From positions 1,803,001 to 1,867,000 of the forward strand of contig OX387197.1 of assembly GCA_947561715.1 (NCBI GenBank): 64,000 nt of DNA, read 5' to 3'. The notes beneath the pieces were generated by a model, which had not been told where the DNA came from, searched no databases, and was given only the letters and a program-made list of their open reading frames with translations. Of this stretch, positions 1 to 12,309 are shown piece after piece; position 1 is the first letter of the stretch; each line of letters opens with the position of its first letter. A program made the position numbers and the translations under genes. This DNA is from Ascidia mentula (lineage: Eukaryota > Chordata > Ascidiacea > Phlebobranchia > Ascidiidae).

Positions 1-1
1 T

Positions 2-400
2 GGAATTCCTGTTACTGTCATACTGGATGCTGCAGCTGGATACATTATGGAAAAAGTGGATCTAGTTTTAATTGGAGCTGAAGGGGTGGTTGAAAATGGG
101 GGCGTTATCAATAAAATTGGCAGTTATCAAATTGCTTTGTGTGCAAAAACTCTTAACAAACCACTGTATGTGGTTGCAGAAAGCTTCAAATTTGTCAGAC
201 TTTATCCCTTGAGTCAGGAGGATTTGCCCAATCGATTCAAGTACAAAGCTTCCGTGTTAAAATCAAACAAAGTTGATTTGAAGCAAGAACACCCAATCGT
301 GGACTACACGCCACCATATCTGATCAGCATTTTAATAACTGACCTCGGTGTGTTGACGCCTTCTGCAGTGAGCGATGAGTTGATTAAATTGTACTTGTGA
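2..400 (+). CDS. EIF2B1: Translation initiation factor eIF-2B subunit alpha, last exon (5' partial)
   Basis: This is the final coding exon of the alpha (regulatory) subunit of eIF2B, the cytosolic guanine-nucleotide exchange factor that recycles eIF2 and senses its phosphorylation. The open frame enters from the window edge at base 2 and runs 132 codons to a TGA at 398-400. It contains the family's C-terminal Rossmann-type core: [13 protein letters not shown], then [20 protein letters not shown], then [16 protein letters not shown], and the ending [21 protein letters not shown]-like tail. These match animal eIF2B-alpha closely. The upstream exons lie outside the window. An AATAAA signal follows at 429-434. 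The gene converges tail to tail with the SRRM2-like gene. Confidence is high on family and subunit. Confidence 0.95.
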   Translation, partial: GIPVTVILDAAAGYIMEKVDLVLIGAEGVVENGGVINKIGSYQIALCAKTLNKPLYVVAESFKFVRLYPLSQEDLPNRFKYKASVLKSNKVDLKQEHPIVDYTPPYLISILITDLGVLTPSAVSDELIKLYL

Positions 401-778
401 TTTTTTGGGCGAGCTTTGTGGGTTAATGAATAAACTTGTGCTGCTGGAGAGCTAACGCCTGTTCTGCCTGACAGAGTTTAGGGATGAAACGAATTAAGAT
501 GTACAATTTATTGAACATGAACGCTCAGTTTTCGCTCGGCGATTAAAATAGGGCAGTTAACAATTTATCATGTTTTATTTTTTAAGCACTTACTTGCAAA
601 AAACATTTTTGTACATCACAGGGGTAATAAAAATTTACATTTTCTACATGACAGCAACAAACAATAAAACACGTTTAACTCCTTCACGACCTCAGTTGCG
701 TGGATTGTTGCAAACCAAACCTGACTATGTTCAGGTACAGAATGGGATAAAATTTCATGACCACATTTTCTTGATCCT
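401..778. other. Convergent 3' UTR region between EIF2B1 and SRRM2-like
   Basis: This is non-coding sequence between two converging genes. An AATAAA at 429-434 can serve EIF2B1. A TTTATT at 574-579, which reads AATAAA on the minus strand, can serve the SRRM2-like gene. Short open frames at 570-872 (+) and 616-831 (-) overlap the SRRM2-like coding end and look like chance frames. Confidence 0.6.
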
Positions 779-3704
779 TCATTCAGTGGATGAACTAGAG
801 TCTGATGAAGAATCAGAAGATGAATCTTCACTGGATGTTGGTTTTCTCTTCTTCTTCAGCATCGGGGAGTAGCTTAAGGAACGTGAGAGTTCACGTTTTC
901 GCTTTGTTTTCTCATTGTGAGACGATCTTCTTCTGTCGTCACTGATCCGACGAGGAGGAGAAACAGAAGGAGATCGGATCTGTCTTCTGCGAGGAGGACT
1001 TGGAGATGAGGATTTATTTTTGATTTTCTGGACCTTTGATAGAACAGCATATCGACGTGGAGGTGTTGAATCGGAATCAGAACTCGAGCTCTCCTCCTGC
1101 ATCTTGGGATGTTGGGGAGCTACCACTGGAATCTCAGAGTCACTGGATTCTGACGAGGATGAAGATGTTTCATGCTTCTTATTTTTTTCTGCTCTCCTTA
1201 CAGAAGAATTTGTTTTCCTTTGATGAGAGCGCTTTTCTGGAGGCAAATCATCTCTTGATGGGTGACTTTGGTGGCGGCGACCTCTTTGTTCAGACATTTT
1301 CTGAGATGCTTTTTCATAGTGCTGAGAACGTCTTGGCGATCGGGATAGTTGTCGCTTGGGTGGGGATATATTACGAGATCTGACCTGTCTGGAGTGTTGC
1401 TGAATATTTTTCCCTCTTGATGGAGCAGATGGTTCTGAAGAGTCGCTATCAGATGAAGAAGAAGAAGGCCTGACAATCTTTGATGACCTTTTTACTTCTG
1501 CTCTGCTTCGTACTTGCTTGGGGGAAGGTTCATCATCTGATGAGCTGTCTGATGATGTCACATTTTGATATTTCACATGTTTTTTCACAAGTTTCTCAAC
1601 CATAGGTTTTCTTTTCTTCACTCTTTGATTTTCATCATCAGAGGAGGAGGAAGAGCTAGAAGTTGAAGAATCTTGTCGTTTTCTTTCCACTCGAGATTGT
1701 TGGCGTGGAACTGCTTGAGATTTCGCTTTCAACTTCTTGCGTTCAGATTCTTGTTCAGCCAAATACCTGCGTTTTGCTTTACTGTACTTTGCAGCATCAG
1801 AATCGCTTTCCGATTCATTTCTATTTCTTCTCTGCTTCTGTGGTGGAGATCGGGAGAGCTTCCTTGTTCTGGATGATGGAATTTTTCTTTTATCTGCGAC
1901 TCTTTTACGCTCCACAACCTTTTCATCAGAACTACTTTCTTCAGATGAAGATTCTGAAGAAGTTGAATCTCTTGCAGTAATTTTTGAATGCTTCTTCTTG
2001 ACATCTCTGCGAGTCTCGTCTCTTAAAGGTATCCTTCTTGTTACCTCTGGTGAAGACGGTCTTTTTTTCCTGGAATCTCTTGTTGAATTTTGATGATTTC
2101 TGCCTTGAGTATCGTCTCTTTTATTTCTTTTATCCATACTTCGGTCGAATGATGGAGACCTTTGTCTTGATGTCTCAGATTGATGCTGTTTTTGGGAATA
2201 TCTGTCCTTATGTCTAGGAGGCGGTAACTCCGGTGATGAAGATTGCGTCCTTGTTCTTTTATCGTTTTGTTTCTCAGATTTCTTGTTATCTTTACTTGGT
2301 CTTGAACGATTTTGCTTGCTCTCAACCTGCCTTTCATGGCTGCGTGACCTCCTACGACGTACAGGAGATGTTGATGGACTTCTTCTGTTTTTGTCCTTAC
2401 GAATTCTTTCCTCCCTCACTGGTGATCGCTGACGATTTTCCCTGACTGCACGCCGGGGGGAGGGGGTTCTTCTCTGCATGTTACTGTCTCTATGGGAAGA
2501 TTTTGATTGTCTTTTCCTCTGTGGTGAAACTGACCGCTGTTTGGGAGCTTCTTTATGTTGCTTTTGTTTCTTTGGCCTTTTGGTTTCTTCATTTTCCAGA
2601 TCAGATGAACTGCTCGAGGGTTTTGCTTTTCTTTGCTTTTTCTTCTTTTTTCGATTCTTTTTATCAGCATCAGAACTTTCTGATGAACTTTCAGAGTCAG
2701 ATGAGCTCGACGACGATTGCTTTTTTCGACGTTTCTTGCGTTTCTTTTTCTCTTTTTTCTTCTCAGAAACTTCATGTGGTGGGGAAGCACTCGGTGAGCG
2801 AACAATCTTATACTGTTTCTGTTCATCTTCTGCCACCTTTGTGTTTCCCATGAACGAACTACCTTTAACATAATCATCTCGGATTCCAAACGCTTTGCGT
2901 ATTTTCTCGTTCTCTTTTTCTTTCATTTCAGCAACCTGATGTGTTTCAGAGACGATGGGTCGTCCGCTTGCATCTTCCTTTCCTGGGAGACTTTCTTGGT
3001 TTTCAAGGAGCATAAGTCGATAGGATTGGACTTTCTCTTGTATTTCCTGTTCGTCATAACCTTGCTCTTCCATCAAATCCTGCACAACATTCTTATATTT
3101 AAACTTTTTGCTCTGAACTGGAATAATAAGAATAATTTCATGAATAACAAGCGTTCAGCTATGTACGGAAACTCAGCTTATATTGATATTAAAAGTTATG
3201 ATAATACAATGCTGATATTTAATTGTAATATTCAAATAAATAAACAAATGCAGGGAAAACTCACTTGAAATTCCATGCATTTTACTTCTGCTCTTCGTTT
3301 TAAGTCGTGGAGAATTAAATCTGCATTGGGTTTTTTCTCCAATCTATGCGATAACAAAAAAATTACCAAATACTCATGAACACTGAATATACGTAAATTA
3401 TAATTTTTACATATAGGCTACAACAAAACAAAATTAATTTTGACCCCATTTCATTTATAGACAAAACAGATTTAAACCAGAGCACATCTTAACAAGAAAT
3501 TGCACGGGGAGCCCACAAACACCACCATCAATGAAAAAAAGTGTAATGATAACGAAAATACCTAGAGTCAAGTTTGATAAGTTCCTCCTCTGTTTTGAAA
3601 CCTCCTTTTTCTTTAAACTTCCTAACTGCTGAAAGATTGCGTTGAACATAACCATTCGTGCCACTTCCACGGACAGTATTCAGTCCAATACCATTGTACG
3701 ACAT
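779..3704 (-). CDS. SRRM2: SRRM2/Cwc21-like serine/arginine-repetitive splicing factor
   Basis: This is a nuclear splicing coactivator of the SRm300/Cwc21 family, which binds the activated spliceosome. Three exons are supported: 3562-3704, 3265-3343 and 779-3112. All have GT/AG borders and join in phase to give 851 aa. Exon 1 opens MSYNGIGLNTVRGSGTNGYV and continues into RNLSAVRKF, the diagnostic N-terminus of SRRM2 and yeast Cwc21. Exons 2-3 supply the cwf21 domain (about residues 60-113, with DLMEEQGYDEQEIQEKV). The rest is a low-complexity RS domain rich in SSSSSDSES runs, RSPSxSP motifs and Lys/Arg stretches, ending SSSSSTE. It is shorter than vertebrate SRRM2 (over 2,500 aa) but typical of invertebrate orthologues. 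The start ATG at 3702-3704 is fixed by homology. Many short frames across this region are by-products of the biased composition. Confidence 0.92.
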
Positions 3705-4303
3705 GTTTTAATCAAATCAGTATGTTGGAAAATTAAAAGAATTATTTATAAATATAAAACAAACCAAGTGTAACTTCACCATAAACGTATTACATTATAT
3801 CCATATATATGTCTAATTAAAAAAAACACTACAACGCCATTAAACATATTCCTATTTTCTTCACTTCTGTTGGTTGCTCACAGCCTCGCGATTTTGTTCA
3901 AAAACTCTCGGCCGCTTTTTATTTCTCATAGAATCCACACACGCGCAAAAACTCAACTGCATACAACCGTAAATTCAAACGACCCACAGCAGAACCAACG
4001 ATTAAGTTACGTTTTCATTAGAGTTGTCGTAAATATACAAAGCCATACAACAGCCATCACCACATTGATTTGACAATAAACGAAATTGTGAGTATCCATA
4101 AAAGTAATTTTTCTTTAAAAATAATGCAAAAACAAGTTTTAAATAAAATTTAACACGTGAAAAAATCGAATAATTTTAATAGTCCTGCAGAATCATTACT
4201 AAGCATTGTTTTACCTGATTGCAGAATTTGCAAACAGTTATTTGCATATTGTTTATTGAACGTGCTTTGCTTATCGTAGGTTTAATCTAAACACAATAAT
4301 ACA
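3705..4303. promoter_or_regulatory. Shared divergent promoter interval, SRRM2-like / PXMP4
   Basis: This 599 bp interval separates two divergently transcribed start codons, so it must hold the 5' ends and core promoters of both genes. It is AT-rich, with no convincing coding frame, TATA arrangement or repeat that I can recognise. Confidence 0.5.
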
Positions 4304-5376
4304 ATGGCCCCAGTATTGTTGGACGCTTTTAATCAACTGCTCGCCTCTGGAAAATACAGGGAATGGCTATCCTTAATCAAAGGCATTCGCAATGGAATTG
4401 TGTAAGTTTGTCAAAATAAACTCTTACATACGCAATGTTGAAAAAAATACATCATTATTCACACCACTATGCTTTTGCAGATACGGTGCCAAAATTCGTT
4501 TTCCCCATGCGTTGGTCATGACGTTTCTGTTCAAAAGTGGAAGGTAAGTATTATTATGTATTACAACGGTTACCAAGCAGGGGTAAACTTTCTTAACAGG
4601 AAATTTGCAAATTCTCAAAACCTCTCTTTGCATTAACAACTATTTTGCAAACTCAGTGTGTCAAAACATGGGGCTAAAATTAGCATTCAAAAGCTGCCAG
4701 GAGGTAAATTGGGGAAAAGGGTTGGTAACCTATAATGCATCAAGTGTTGACAATATCAAACTTTGAATCAGTTTTCTTTTTTTTTTAGCTTGAAAGATAA
4801 GTTGAAGTTCATATTAAGGGCAACCTACCAACATGCTCGAAATCTTGCGCAGTTTGTGTTTCTATACAAGGTTTTCACTTCAACCCTCGTTAAAATGTCT
4901 GGCAAGAAAACTCCGCTGCAATGTGCTGCTGCTGCCTTCGTTGGTGGCTACATTGTTTTTGGTGGAAACAACCCGATTAACCAGCAGGTCTGTACAACTT
5001 GACTTGCTAAACATTTGTTTGTACTTTTAGTTTTTTTGCATGGTGTATTTTTGTTTATGACTTGCAATGAATGAACTCAAACAGTTAACAACTTATTGTG
5101 ATGCAGATTAATATGTACCTTTTGTCACGGATCTTGTTTGGATTATGTCGACTTGGATCAGAAAGAGGATATCTACCATCGTCTGATCCGAAACAAGGTG
5201 GAAGAGACTGGTTTCCTTTGTTTGGTGCCACCATGTGGGGTATTGTGTTGTGGTTATTTGAGTACCACCGACACACACTGCAACCATCACTCCAATCTTC
5301 AATGACATACTTGTATGATGATAGCCAAGTGTGGCATGATTTTACTGACTTTCTTATTTATAACAAACAGCCATAG
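4304..5376 (+). CDS. PXMP4: Peroxisomal membrane protein 4 (PMP24)
   Basis: This is an integral peroxisomal membrane protein of the PXMP4/PMP24 family, related to Tim17/Tim22. Four exons join in phase: 4304-4401, 4481-4543, 4789-4987 and 5107-5376. They give 209 aa; human PXMP4 has 212. Family signatures are clear along the whole length: GIRNGIVYGAKIRFPHALVM, then TFLFKSGS, ARNLAQFVFLYK, GGYIVFGGNN.INQQINMYLLSR, and the strongly conserved WGIVLWLFEYHRHTLQPSLQ followed by SSMTYLYDD. Introns are 79, 245 and 119 nt with standard GT/AG ends. The biochemical role of the family is not well defined. The gene shares its upstream region with the SRRM2-like gene. Confidence 0.95.
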
Positions 5377-6566
5377 TTGACCTTCAATGCTCTGTAACGT
5401 CTATGTGCAATGGCGTGTTATTTTTTAATGTTGTCAATTCATTTAATTTTAAGGTACCTTACATGGTTGGAAGTACCACCATTAATCATTTGTTGCTGCC
5501 TACTAAAATTATCATGGTATATCTATCACATTCTCACAATTTCATCTCAAAATTCCTCCGAGTAAAAAAGCTTATTATATAGTCTATAAATATTTATTCA
5601 AGTGTTATCCAACAGAAGTAAAATTAGGCAAGAATTTCTGCACTTTTTGACTTAGTTACTCCTTTTTCAATTTATTTCTGCAGTAAAAAATGTATTTTTT
5701 TGAAATTTATGCAAACAGTAAAGTTTTTTTAATCTTTGTTATTGGTAGGAAATTTAAATACAATTTGCGTTCAACGGGAGTCAATTTTTATGAGAGAAGC
5801 AATTAACATTTTAAAATTTTTTTTATGTTAGAATGTTTACTTTTTGTTTTCAAGTTGCAACTAGTAATTTTTTATGTTGGTTTATGTATTTCCTGGAATA
5901 GATGAATTCAACCCAGAAACTGGTTGTAATATATCCTGCCATATAATATATGAAAAATTTTTTTTTCCTACCTATCCTTACCTCAATACCACAAACCACA
6001 CTCATTCAGATGAATCACTTTTACAATGGTATTACTGGAAGTGCAAAACAATCCCATAGTTGTGGCAAAAAGTTGAAACATGCAAAATAGTACCGTGTTT
6101 TAAAAACTACGCACGCCTGTGTTAAGTGTAATAGTACCTCACACAAAAAAATAAGGGAAATAATCGTATGTACACAAAAATTATACAGGTGTATTAAGTG
6201 GCACCATTTTGTTCTTGATTTTGATGTTAGCACCAAACAGAGGTAGCTTAAATACAAGAGACACCTTATGCAATATTCCAAAAATCTGTTTCTCACAAAA
6301 TGTTTGTTGTATGCTAGTAGTTAAAAGTCACTTGACATTGGAAATATAAAAAATCAAAATAAAACGTACACAGTTAATATATGAATTGAGCAGTTAAGTT
6401 TATAATGAACAGTTTAATTCACACATTTTTTTGATGAAAATATTGCTGACAAAGAGAATTGAACATTAAAACTTTAATCAACATAAGAATTACCAATTGC
6501 AAAGACACATAAGGAAAGAAATTTTGCTGCTCCACACCAGCAAATGGATAATTTGTCAACAAATTT
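5377..6566. other. Gap between convergent PXMP4 and dystrophin-like gene
   Basis: This 1.19 kb of AT-rich sequence holds the 3' UTRs of two converging genes. T-runs are frequent. A CTTTAAT near 6471-6477 (ATTAAAG on the minus strand) may be the poly(A) signal of the dystrophin-like gene. I see no gene, RNA or recognisable repeat. Confidence 0.5.
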
Positions 6567-9155
6567 TTAAATAGATGCTGGTGTTTCTAGAGCATGGGCC
6601 AGATTTCCAGCACTTACAAGAAGTTCATTGATGTAATCGGAGGCAGTGGAAAATACAGGCTCAACTTTAGGAGTGTTATTATGAGTTTGCGGGCTGAAAT
6701 CAGTCGCCGAATCACTCACGCTGTCTTCCTCCTGCATCAAAACCTTAAGTTGATTTAACTGCTCCCGAATGTTTTGGTTGTGATCTTCGAGAACCTGCAC
6801 TTGGCCATCAATTCTTTCTGATTGCTGATGCAGAATTTGTGCTTCCGACAGCTGGTGTGCATTAGGTGATATGCCGGTATTCATAGCAAACCTTGTTAAT
6901 GGGGGCGTTACTTCAATGGGTTGGTCATCCTGGTCAGTCACTTTCACCTTTGGAGGCATGTCTGGTGCAGGGGGAGCATGACTACTCGTGGCAACGTAAC
7001 TTCCACTGAAAGGAATTTCATCTTGCTTGTGATGAAATAATGCAGAATGACGATGTGGAAACTCAGCAGTTTTCGCCTCCGATTTGTCAAAACCCATTTT
7101 CTCACAATATTCAAGAATGAGTCTATGCTCGTCGTCCATTCCTTCAATGAGGGAGTTAATTGCAACGCTATCGTCAAGATGAGCAAGTTGATTGGCATAT
7201 TGTTGAATACGAACATGTGTTTCTGTTGTAGCACCACTCGACACTGGAAGCATAGCTTGCATCACTTGGTCTTCTGTGTCCCCGTTCTGGCATGTGGTCT
7301 CTACTTGTTTAGGCTTACTTTCTGAGAGGTTCAATGTCTTCTTGTCCTGTGGTGTCATTTGTACAGGAAGATATCCTATGTTTTTCTTACTGCTACGCCC
7401 TTTTAATTTGTTCTTAAGAACCTTGGTAAAATCTCGTATATTCTCAATGGAAGTTGTCGGCAAGCAATACTCTGCCATTGGATAGCAGAAAATATTGCCA
7501 TTGGCAATTCTGCCAGAAAAAAAGCAGCTTTGACAAATGTCATAGTTAAAGTGGCGAAGGCTTCTATATCTGAATCCAACTATTGGGCATTCACGGCAAA
7601 CAGAACACCTTGCAGGGTGGCTCACATTTTCAGCTGCAGCAAGTCTGTGGAGAACTGGAAGCCATACAAGGGACTGCGGTTCCAGTTTCAACCAGTCTAT
7701 AAATTGTGCAGCATCAATTTCTGGTCTGGTCCCAACCAACTGGAAGCAGCTTCTTATGCTCGGGCCTGCATTGCAACCACCAAAAGCACTGGACTCTCCT
7801 AGTTGCCAAGGAATAAACATTAAATTTTCAATGATACTTTCCAAACCACTATTATCCAAAAAACCAGTGGCCGCAGCCACCTGCTGGAAAATATATCGAT
7901 ATTTCTCCTCAAGGCCAGCTTTGCAAAGCGAAACAACACCACATTTGAAAGAAAGCGATGAAATTTGGCCCCTTCTTTTTGTGTCGTAAACATTTAATAT
8001 CCAGTTGAGACACATGTCAACACACAGCGGTACATTTACCAAAGTTTTGTGTTCATTTTCCAACGAGTCATACAAAGTTGTCAGGCAACCTATCATCTCA
8101 AGAATCCCCATGCTTTGTTTTGTGGCAGGAGTTTTGAATGTGGCATTAATTTTGTGTTCAGCAAATGCATTGTTTGCTGTCTGAAGTGGCAGCAAATCAA
8201 GACACAGGGCTTTTTGCAATCGCCGGAGCTTCATTGCTGTTCTGTAAGCTGAAAATCTCACATCATTCAAATCAGACATAGAGTCCATCAATTCTGCCAT
8301 TTTTGGGTGATCCCAACATGTAGTTTGCTTTTGGTGGTTGATGTAATAAGGAACTTTGTTTTCAGCAACTGCCCTTTCCCAAGGGCCCTCAACAGAAGAT
8401 GTCAAAAACAGTTGGGAGTTTGGGCCAAAATCTCTCACTGCATCTACAAGTTGTTTAACTCGCTCACCGCAATAAACCTGCAGCAACTTCCATCTCATAT
8501 TTATTTCATCAACTTTGTTCATTGCATCCTGGGATAATCCCATTTGGGTTTCTGTGACAGCTTTAAAGCACTCATCAAGATTGGAAATATTATCTGTCAT
8601 TGGCTTTATATGAGTAGATTGAAACATTTTCATTTGTACTACGTGCTCCTGCAACGATTCAATCGGAAGCTCTCCCACATTTCTCCATGTGTCTCTTTTA
8701 ATTTCCAAGGTCTTCAACATCTCTCTGCAACTTCCAATCTGTGTCCATAACTTCTTCAAAAGTGGTAGCAGAGTGTTTATCTGATTGTGAAGCTGGTCGC
8801 TCTTGCGTAGCACCATGCTCCATTCCTTTTCTAGTTCAACAACAAGATTCCTCATCAGTTTCAGGATGTTGTTTCTTTCGTATTCTCCACCCGAGAGTCT
8901 GTTCTGTTCCTGAGATTCCCGAGTAGTTGAGATATGGTTGGCAAGAGTTGACTTCGCAGTTTCTAAACCACTTCTGATGACTTCCTGTTTAGCTTCAAGC
9001 TCCATAACCAACATTTCATGTTGACTCTTTTGCTGCTGTAAGGTATTGATATCAGCGCTGCACTGCATCACCATATTACTGACATGTTCATTTTTTATTC
9101 GCAGCCAGTCCAGCAAACCTTCCAAGATACTGCACAAATTTTTCCATTCATTCAT
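6567..9155 (-). CDS. Dystrophin/utrophin/DRP2-family protein, apparently single-exon
   Basis: Dystrophin-family proteins link cortical actin or the cytoskeleton to the dystroglycan complex at the membrane. One uninterrupted 862-codon frame holds, in order: a spectrin-like coiled region (about 1-240); a WW domain (about 251-285, [10 protein letters not shown]...YYINHQ...TCWDHP); the two EF-hand-like regions (287-505); a ZZ zinc finger (512-560, [29 protein letters not shown]); the conserved PVQM segment near 597; and a C-terminal coiled coil. The WW domain separates it from dystrobrevin. Size and layout resemble DRP2 or short dystrophin isoforms such as Dp116. The ATG at 9153-9155 follows an in-frame TAA upstream. 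Lack of introns is odd, because dystrophin genes are normally highly split. In the ZZ domain the usual KGHKMHYPM segment reads NGNIFCYPM, so both histidines there are replaced. A retrocopy is likely; the long intact frame argues it is expressed. Confidence 0.9.
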   Translation of the reverse strand: MNEWKNLCSILEGLLDWLRIKNEHVSNMVMQCSADINTLQQQKSQHEMLVMELEAKQEVIRSGLETAKSTLANHISTTRESQEQNRLSGGEYERNNILKLMRNLVVELEKEWSMVLRKSDQLHNQINTLLPLLKKLWTQIGSCREMLKTLEIKRDTWRNVGELPIESLQEHVVQMKMFQSTHIKPMTDNISNLDECFKAVTETQMGLSQDAMNKVDEINMRWKLLQVYCGERVKQLVDAVRDFGPNSQLFLTSSVEGPWERAVAENKVPYYINHQKQTTCWDHPKMAELMDSMSDLNDVRFSAYRTAMKLRRLQKALCLDLLPLQTANNAFAEHKINATFKTPATKQSMGILEMIGCLTTLYDSLENEHKTLVNVPLCVDMCLNWILNVYDTKRRGQISSLSFKCGVVSLCKAGLEEKYRYIFQQVAAATGFLDNSGLESIIENLMFIPWQLGESSAFGGCNAGPSIRSCFQLVGTRPEIDAAQFIDWLKLEPQSLVWLPVLHRLAAAENVSHPARCSVCRECPIVGFRYRSLRHFNYDICQSCFFSGRIANGNIFCYPMAEYCLPTTSIENIRDFTKVLKNKLKGRSSKKNIGYLPVQMTPQDKKTLNLSESKPKQVETTCQNGDTEDQVMQAMLPVSSGATTETHVRIQQYANQLAHLDDSVAINSLIEGMDDEHRLILEYCEKMGFDKSEAKTAEFPHRHSALFHHKQDEIPFSGSYVATSSHAPPAPDMPPKVKVTDQDDQPIEVTPPLTRFAMNTGISPNAHQLSEAQILHQQSERIDGQVQVLEDHNQNIREQLNQLKVLMQEEDSVSDSATDFSPQTHNNTPKVEPVFSTASDYINELLVSAGNLAHALETPASI

Positions 9156-9837
9156 TCTTATTAAATATTTCGACCAAAAATTTAGGTTTTAAAGTGCTAT
9201 GTGCAAAGCAGATACAGGCACATTAAGGAAAACATTAAAATACAACTAGTTTAGGTTAATTCACAACACCATTCGGTCATCCACAGTATTCTACTTCAAC
9301 AGAGCTTGTCAACAACAAAGCGTAGACATATGACGATTGATTTACAACCATTTTACAATTTCACTAATAACGCAAACGGTCTAGTTAAACCAAAATGATT
9401 ACAAATCATTTAGATTCAGCGAACATTCAATTGGCGGATAACGAAGACAAGCAAATTTCGGCAGCTGTTTGTTCAACCCACACGACCCAAATAACAACAT
9501 TCCTTCATAATGGTGCGAAATTACAACAATCCTCCCTCGGGCTTTTTCTTCGACGGGGCGGTTTACAACCAATCAATATATTTTAATTCACCACCTCTTG
9601 AATTACCGGTACAAGATAACATATTGCTTCCACATAGACGGGCCAACAAACTTAAATTAATAACCGAAGGTAAAAATTGATGACTCTTTCGCAAAAAAAC
9701 CTTTGAAAAAAAAACAAATTCAACTCTCTAGCGCCGCAGTGTTTGGCGCTCCGGGATTCTCACGTTATGAAAACGTTTGTTACCCAAAGGTTGGAGGTTT
9801 ATGTATTGAAGGGAAAGATTAATCGAAAGCAATCGTC
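9156..9837. promoter_or_regulatory. Shared divergent promoter interval, dystrophin-like / SNRPG
   Basis: This 682 bp interval lies between two divergently oriented start codons. It contains no convincing frame beyond a 63-codon chance ORF. Local GC rises around 9730-9760. No repeat was recognised. Confidence 0.45.
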
Positions 9838-11166
9838 ATGAGTAAAGCACATCCTCCTGAGTTAAAAAAGTAGGTATTTCGGCTTTTTCTGTTTTTGTAT
9901 ATATCATAACTTCGACCCTAGTAAATTGAAACATATTGATTAAGGCCTATGATAGCTAGTGCTAGACGTTTATTAACTGACCAATAAAATTGCTTTGTTG
10001 TTTTCTAGGTTTATGGACAAGAAATTGGAATGTAAGTGTAATAATTGTTTTGTATATAGTGTGACAAATTACTTGCACAAATGCATTTGCTGTGCTTGTG
10101 CAAATTTACAGTGATAACAATGCACTGCACCAGATTGGTATAAATGCAGTTGACTTGATTTTGTTATAAAATGTGCAGAGCAAACATAAACTTAGGAGCA
10201 CAACTCACGGATTTACTCATAATTCTGAGAATGAGAAGACTGGCCCATACTGTTGTTAACATTGTCGTGTTCGGCACAAACTGAGAAACATAAACTAAAT
10301 ATACATTATATATTCACAAAAAATGGCTGACCTTCTGTACAATTAACATGCACAACACAGTGGTCGTTAGTTGGCCTAACTTCTGCATTAATGTTTGTTT
10401 CTGTAGTCTTTTGAGCTTGTTGATCACATATCCTGGCTATTAAACTTGGAGGACCCCTATCACCAATATTTGGTGGTGGTTTCCCTATGTTAAATGATTT
10501 TAATTGCAGTGTTATTGTTTGGGAGAGTCTCGTTGATAAATTAAGTAAATTTTTCAGATATTTTTTATATATCAACCTTTTAATGCTGGACACCTGCTTC
10601 AAGTCATTCTATATTTCTGATGTATTTAAATAAAAAACCTGCAATTGTTTGCTTGTATCTAAAGCACGAAATGGTATGGTAAAAAATGTCTAACATAGTT
10701 TCAGGTTCTGTCCTCTTAATTGTTATTGTTATTTGTAGTAAGGTTAAATGGAGGTCGAAGCATCAGCGGAATTTTACGTGGTTTTGATCCTTTTATGAAC
10801 CTGGTTATGGATGAAAGCATCGGAAAAAAGAAAGATGGGAGCACAGAACAAATAGGAATGGTTGTAAGTAGGACCAACAATCATTATGTAATGTTGGCCA
10901 AATTATATTTATCATATCTATGATAAATAAATTGAAGTGAAATGATGAAATCAAAATCGAGAAGAGATCTACAGGTGTTACAATCGAAAAAATAATTTTC
11001 ATTGATAATATTTACCATAGTGATGGCTGCTTGAATTTTAATGAAACATGTTTAAATATAAACAAAAGCATTTCCCAGAATAATGTTGGGCTTAAAGGAA
11101 TTTTTTGAACTTTAGGTAGTACGTGGAAATTCCATTCTGATGATGGAATCTGTTGACAGAGTATAG
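9838..11166 (+). CDS. SNRPG: Small nuclear ribonucleoprotein G (Sm G)
   Basis: Sm G is one of the seven Sm-ring proteins that assemble on U1, U2, U4 and U5 snRNAs. Four exons join in phase: 9838-9869, 10009-10031, 10739-10863 and 11116-11166. They give 76 aa, the same as human SNRPG. The sequence starts MSKAHPPELKKFMDKKL, runs through the Sm1 motif NGGRSISGILRGFDPFMNLV, and ends in the Sm2 motif GNSILMMESVDRV. Exon 2 is a 23-nt microexon. A longer frame that reads through the exon 3 donor would replace the Sm2 strand with an unrelated tail, so the spliced model with exon 4 is preferred. Its neighbour on the left is transcribed divergently. Confidence 0.95.
10209..10271 (+). repeat. Short dispersed repeat, copy in SNRPG intron 2
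   Basis: This stretch (GGATTTACTCATAATTCTGA..., through GACTGGCCCATACTGTTG to ACATTGTCGTG) is matched closely, in inverse orientation, at 20573-20633. A shorter, weaker copy lies at 39855-39887. The family is not identified; it may be a MITE or SINE fragment. Confidence 0.55.
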
Positions 11167-12309
11167 CATGAATCTCACACATTTGTGTCAACACACATTT
11201 GCAGTTCTATCTGCCAACTTCATGATGACTTTATCATGCTGAATGTATTGTTTATTTGATCCACTTGTTGCGCGGTCAAACTTTATTTCTGCATTCGCTC
11301 TTGATTTTTTATGTTGACTGTTCAATAAAACAGTTGCTCTTTTATCAAAACTGAAATGTGATTCTTGTAAGTGTCCGTGATATACCCGGATTGAGTAGTG
11401 TTTTTGCAATGGGGAACACAGTGCAGTTTAACAACAGGACAGCTGCAATTTTCTGGTTTACAGAATAGATTTAATTGCTTGAATAAAATACATGTTAAAG
11501 CACGTTTGACGTCACTGGTCTAACATAACAATTCACTTGTGGATGATATTATAAGAACGAAAACAACAACATTATTCTTACAATGTAGTCTAATAATTTG
11601 CCGCAATTGAAATGGTGCTGCACGTTCTTTTGTTGCGAAGCACCGAGTTAAATTGTCTTTGCCCCATAATAAAAAAAAGCCTTTGTGGTTGATTGATTTT
11701 GATCACGTGGACAAATTGTCTGCGCCGAGGGACAGGAACTTTTATCTTGTTTCATCAGTAAGTGCAGAAAAAGTCAGAGGTAATTGATAAGAGACAACAT
11801 TTTGAAACAGATTTGCGCATGTTGCAACAAATGCCTTACTTCAATGCTGACTGGTGGAAAATGCTGGTTTTCCTGTTTAGTGTTTGGTTATCCCAGTGTG
11901 TGTAAAATCAACAAAACAAAAATGAATTAGTGCAATTTGTACTCTGATTAAAGTAAATGCTTTATTCAAGGTTGTTTCTGTGATTGATGAATTGTCACTG
12001 TTTGTTTATGAACAACACGTTTTTCAGTCACAATGCTTTTATTGTGTTTTGACTTTAAGCAACATTGCACTCCGTACAGGTAATACAAGCGCAACTGCTG
12101 TAATAACATGCAACTCAACACATAAAATAAGAAAAAGATTTGAACTTGTTTGCAAGGAAGTTATCACAGTGCGTCCAGATAACTTAAGCAAAGAAAAAAA
12201 AACTGCAATGTGGTAACTGTTTAAAAGTAACTTGAGTTATCCAACAGTAACAACAATATTGCCTATGTATGTGTAAGCTAGGTTTGGGTAACCAGGACTT
12301 GCATACTGC
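11167..12309. other. Gap between SNRPG and the coiled-coil gene
   Basis: This 1.14 kb separates two convergent genes and has no supported coding sequence. Candidate poly(A) signals for SNRPG are the AATAAA sequences near 11322 and 11482. Small frames here show no family resemblance. Confidence 0.45.

Noticed and set aside
2416-2889. Additional open frames over the RS domain of the SRRM2-like gene
   Set aside because: They are shadows caused by the Ser/Arg/Lys-biased composition of the real frame.
10720-10923. Unspliced reading of SNRPG exon 3 into its intron
   Set aside because: It replaces the conserved Sm2 strand, which is found intact in exon 4 behind a good donor/acceptor pair.
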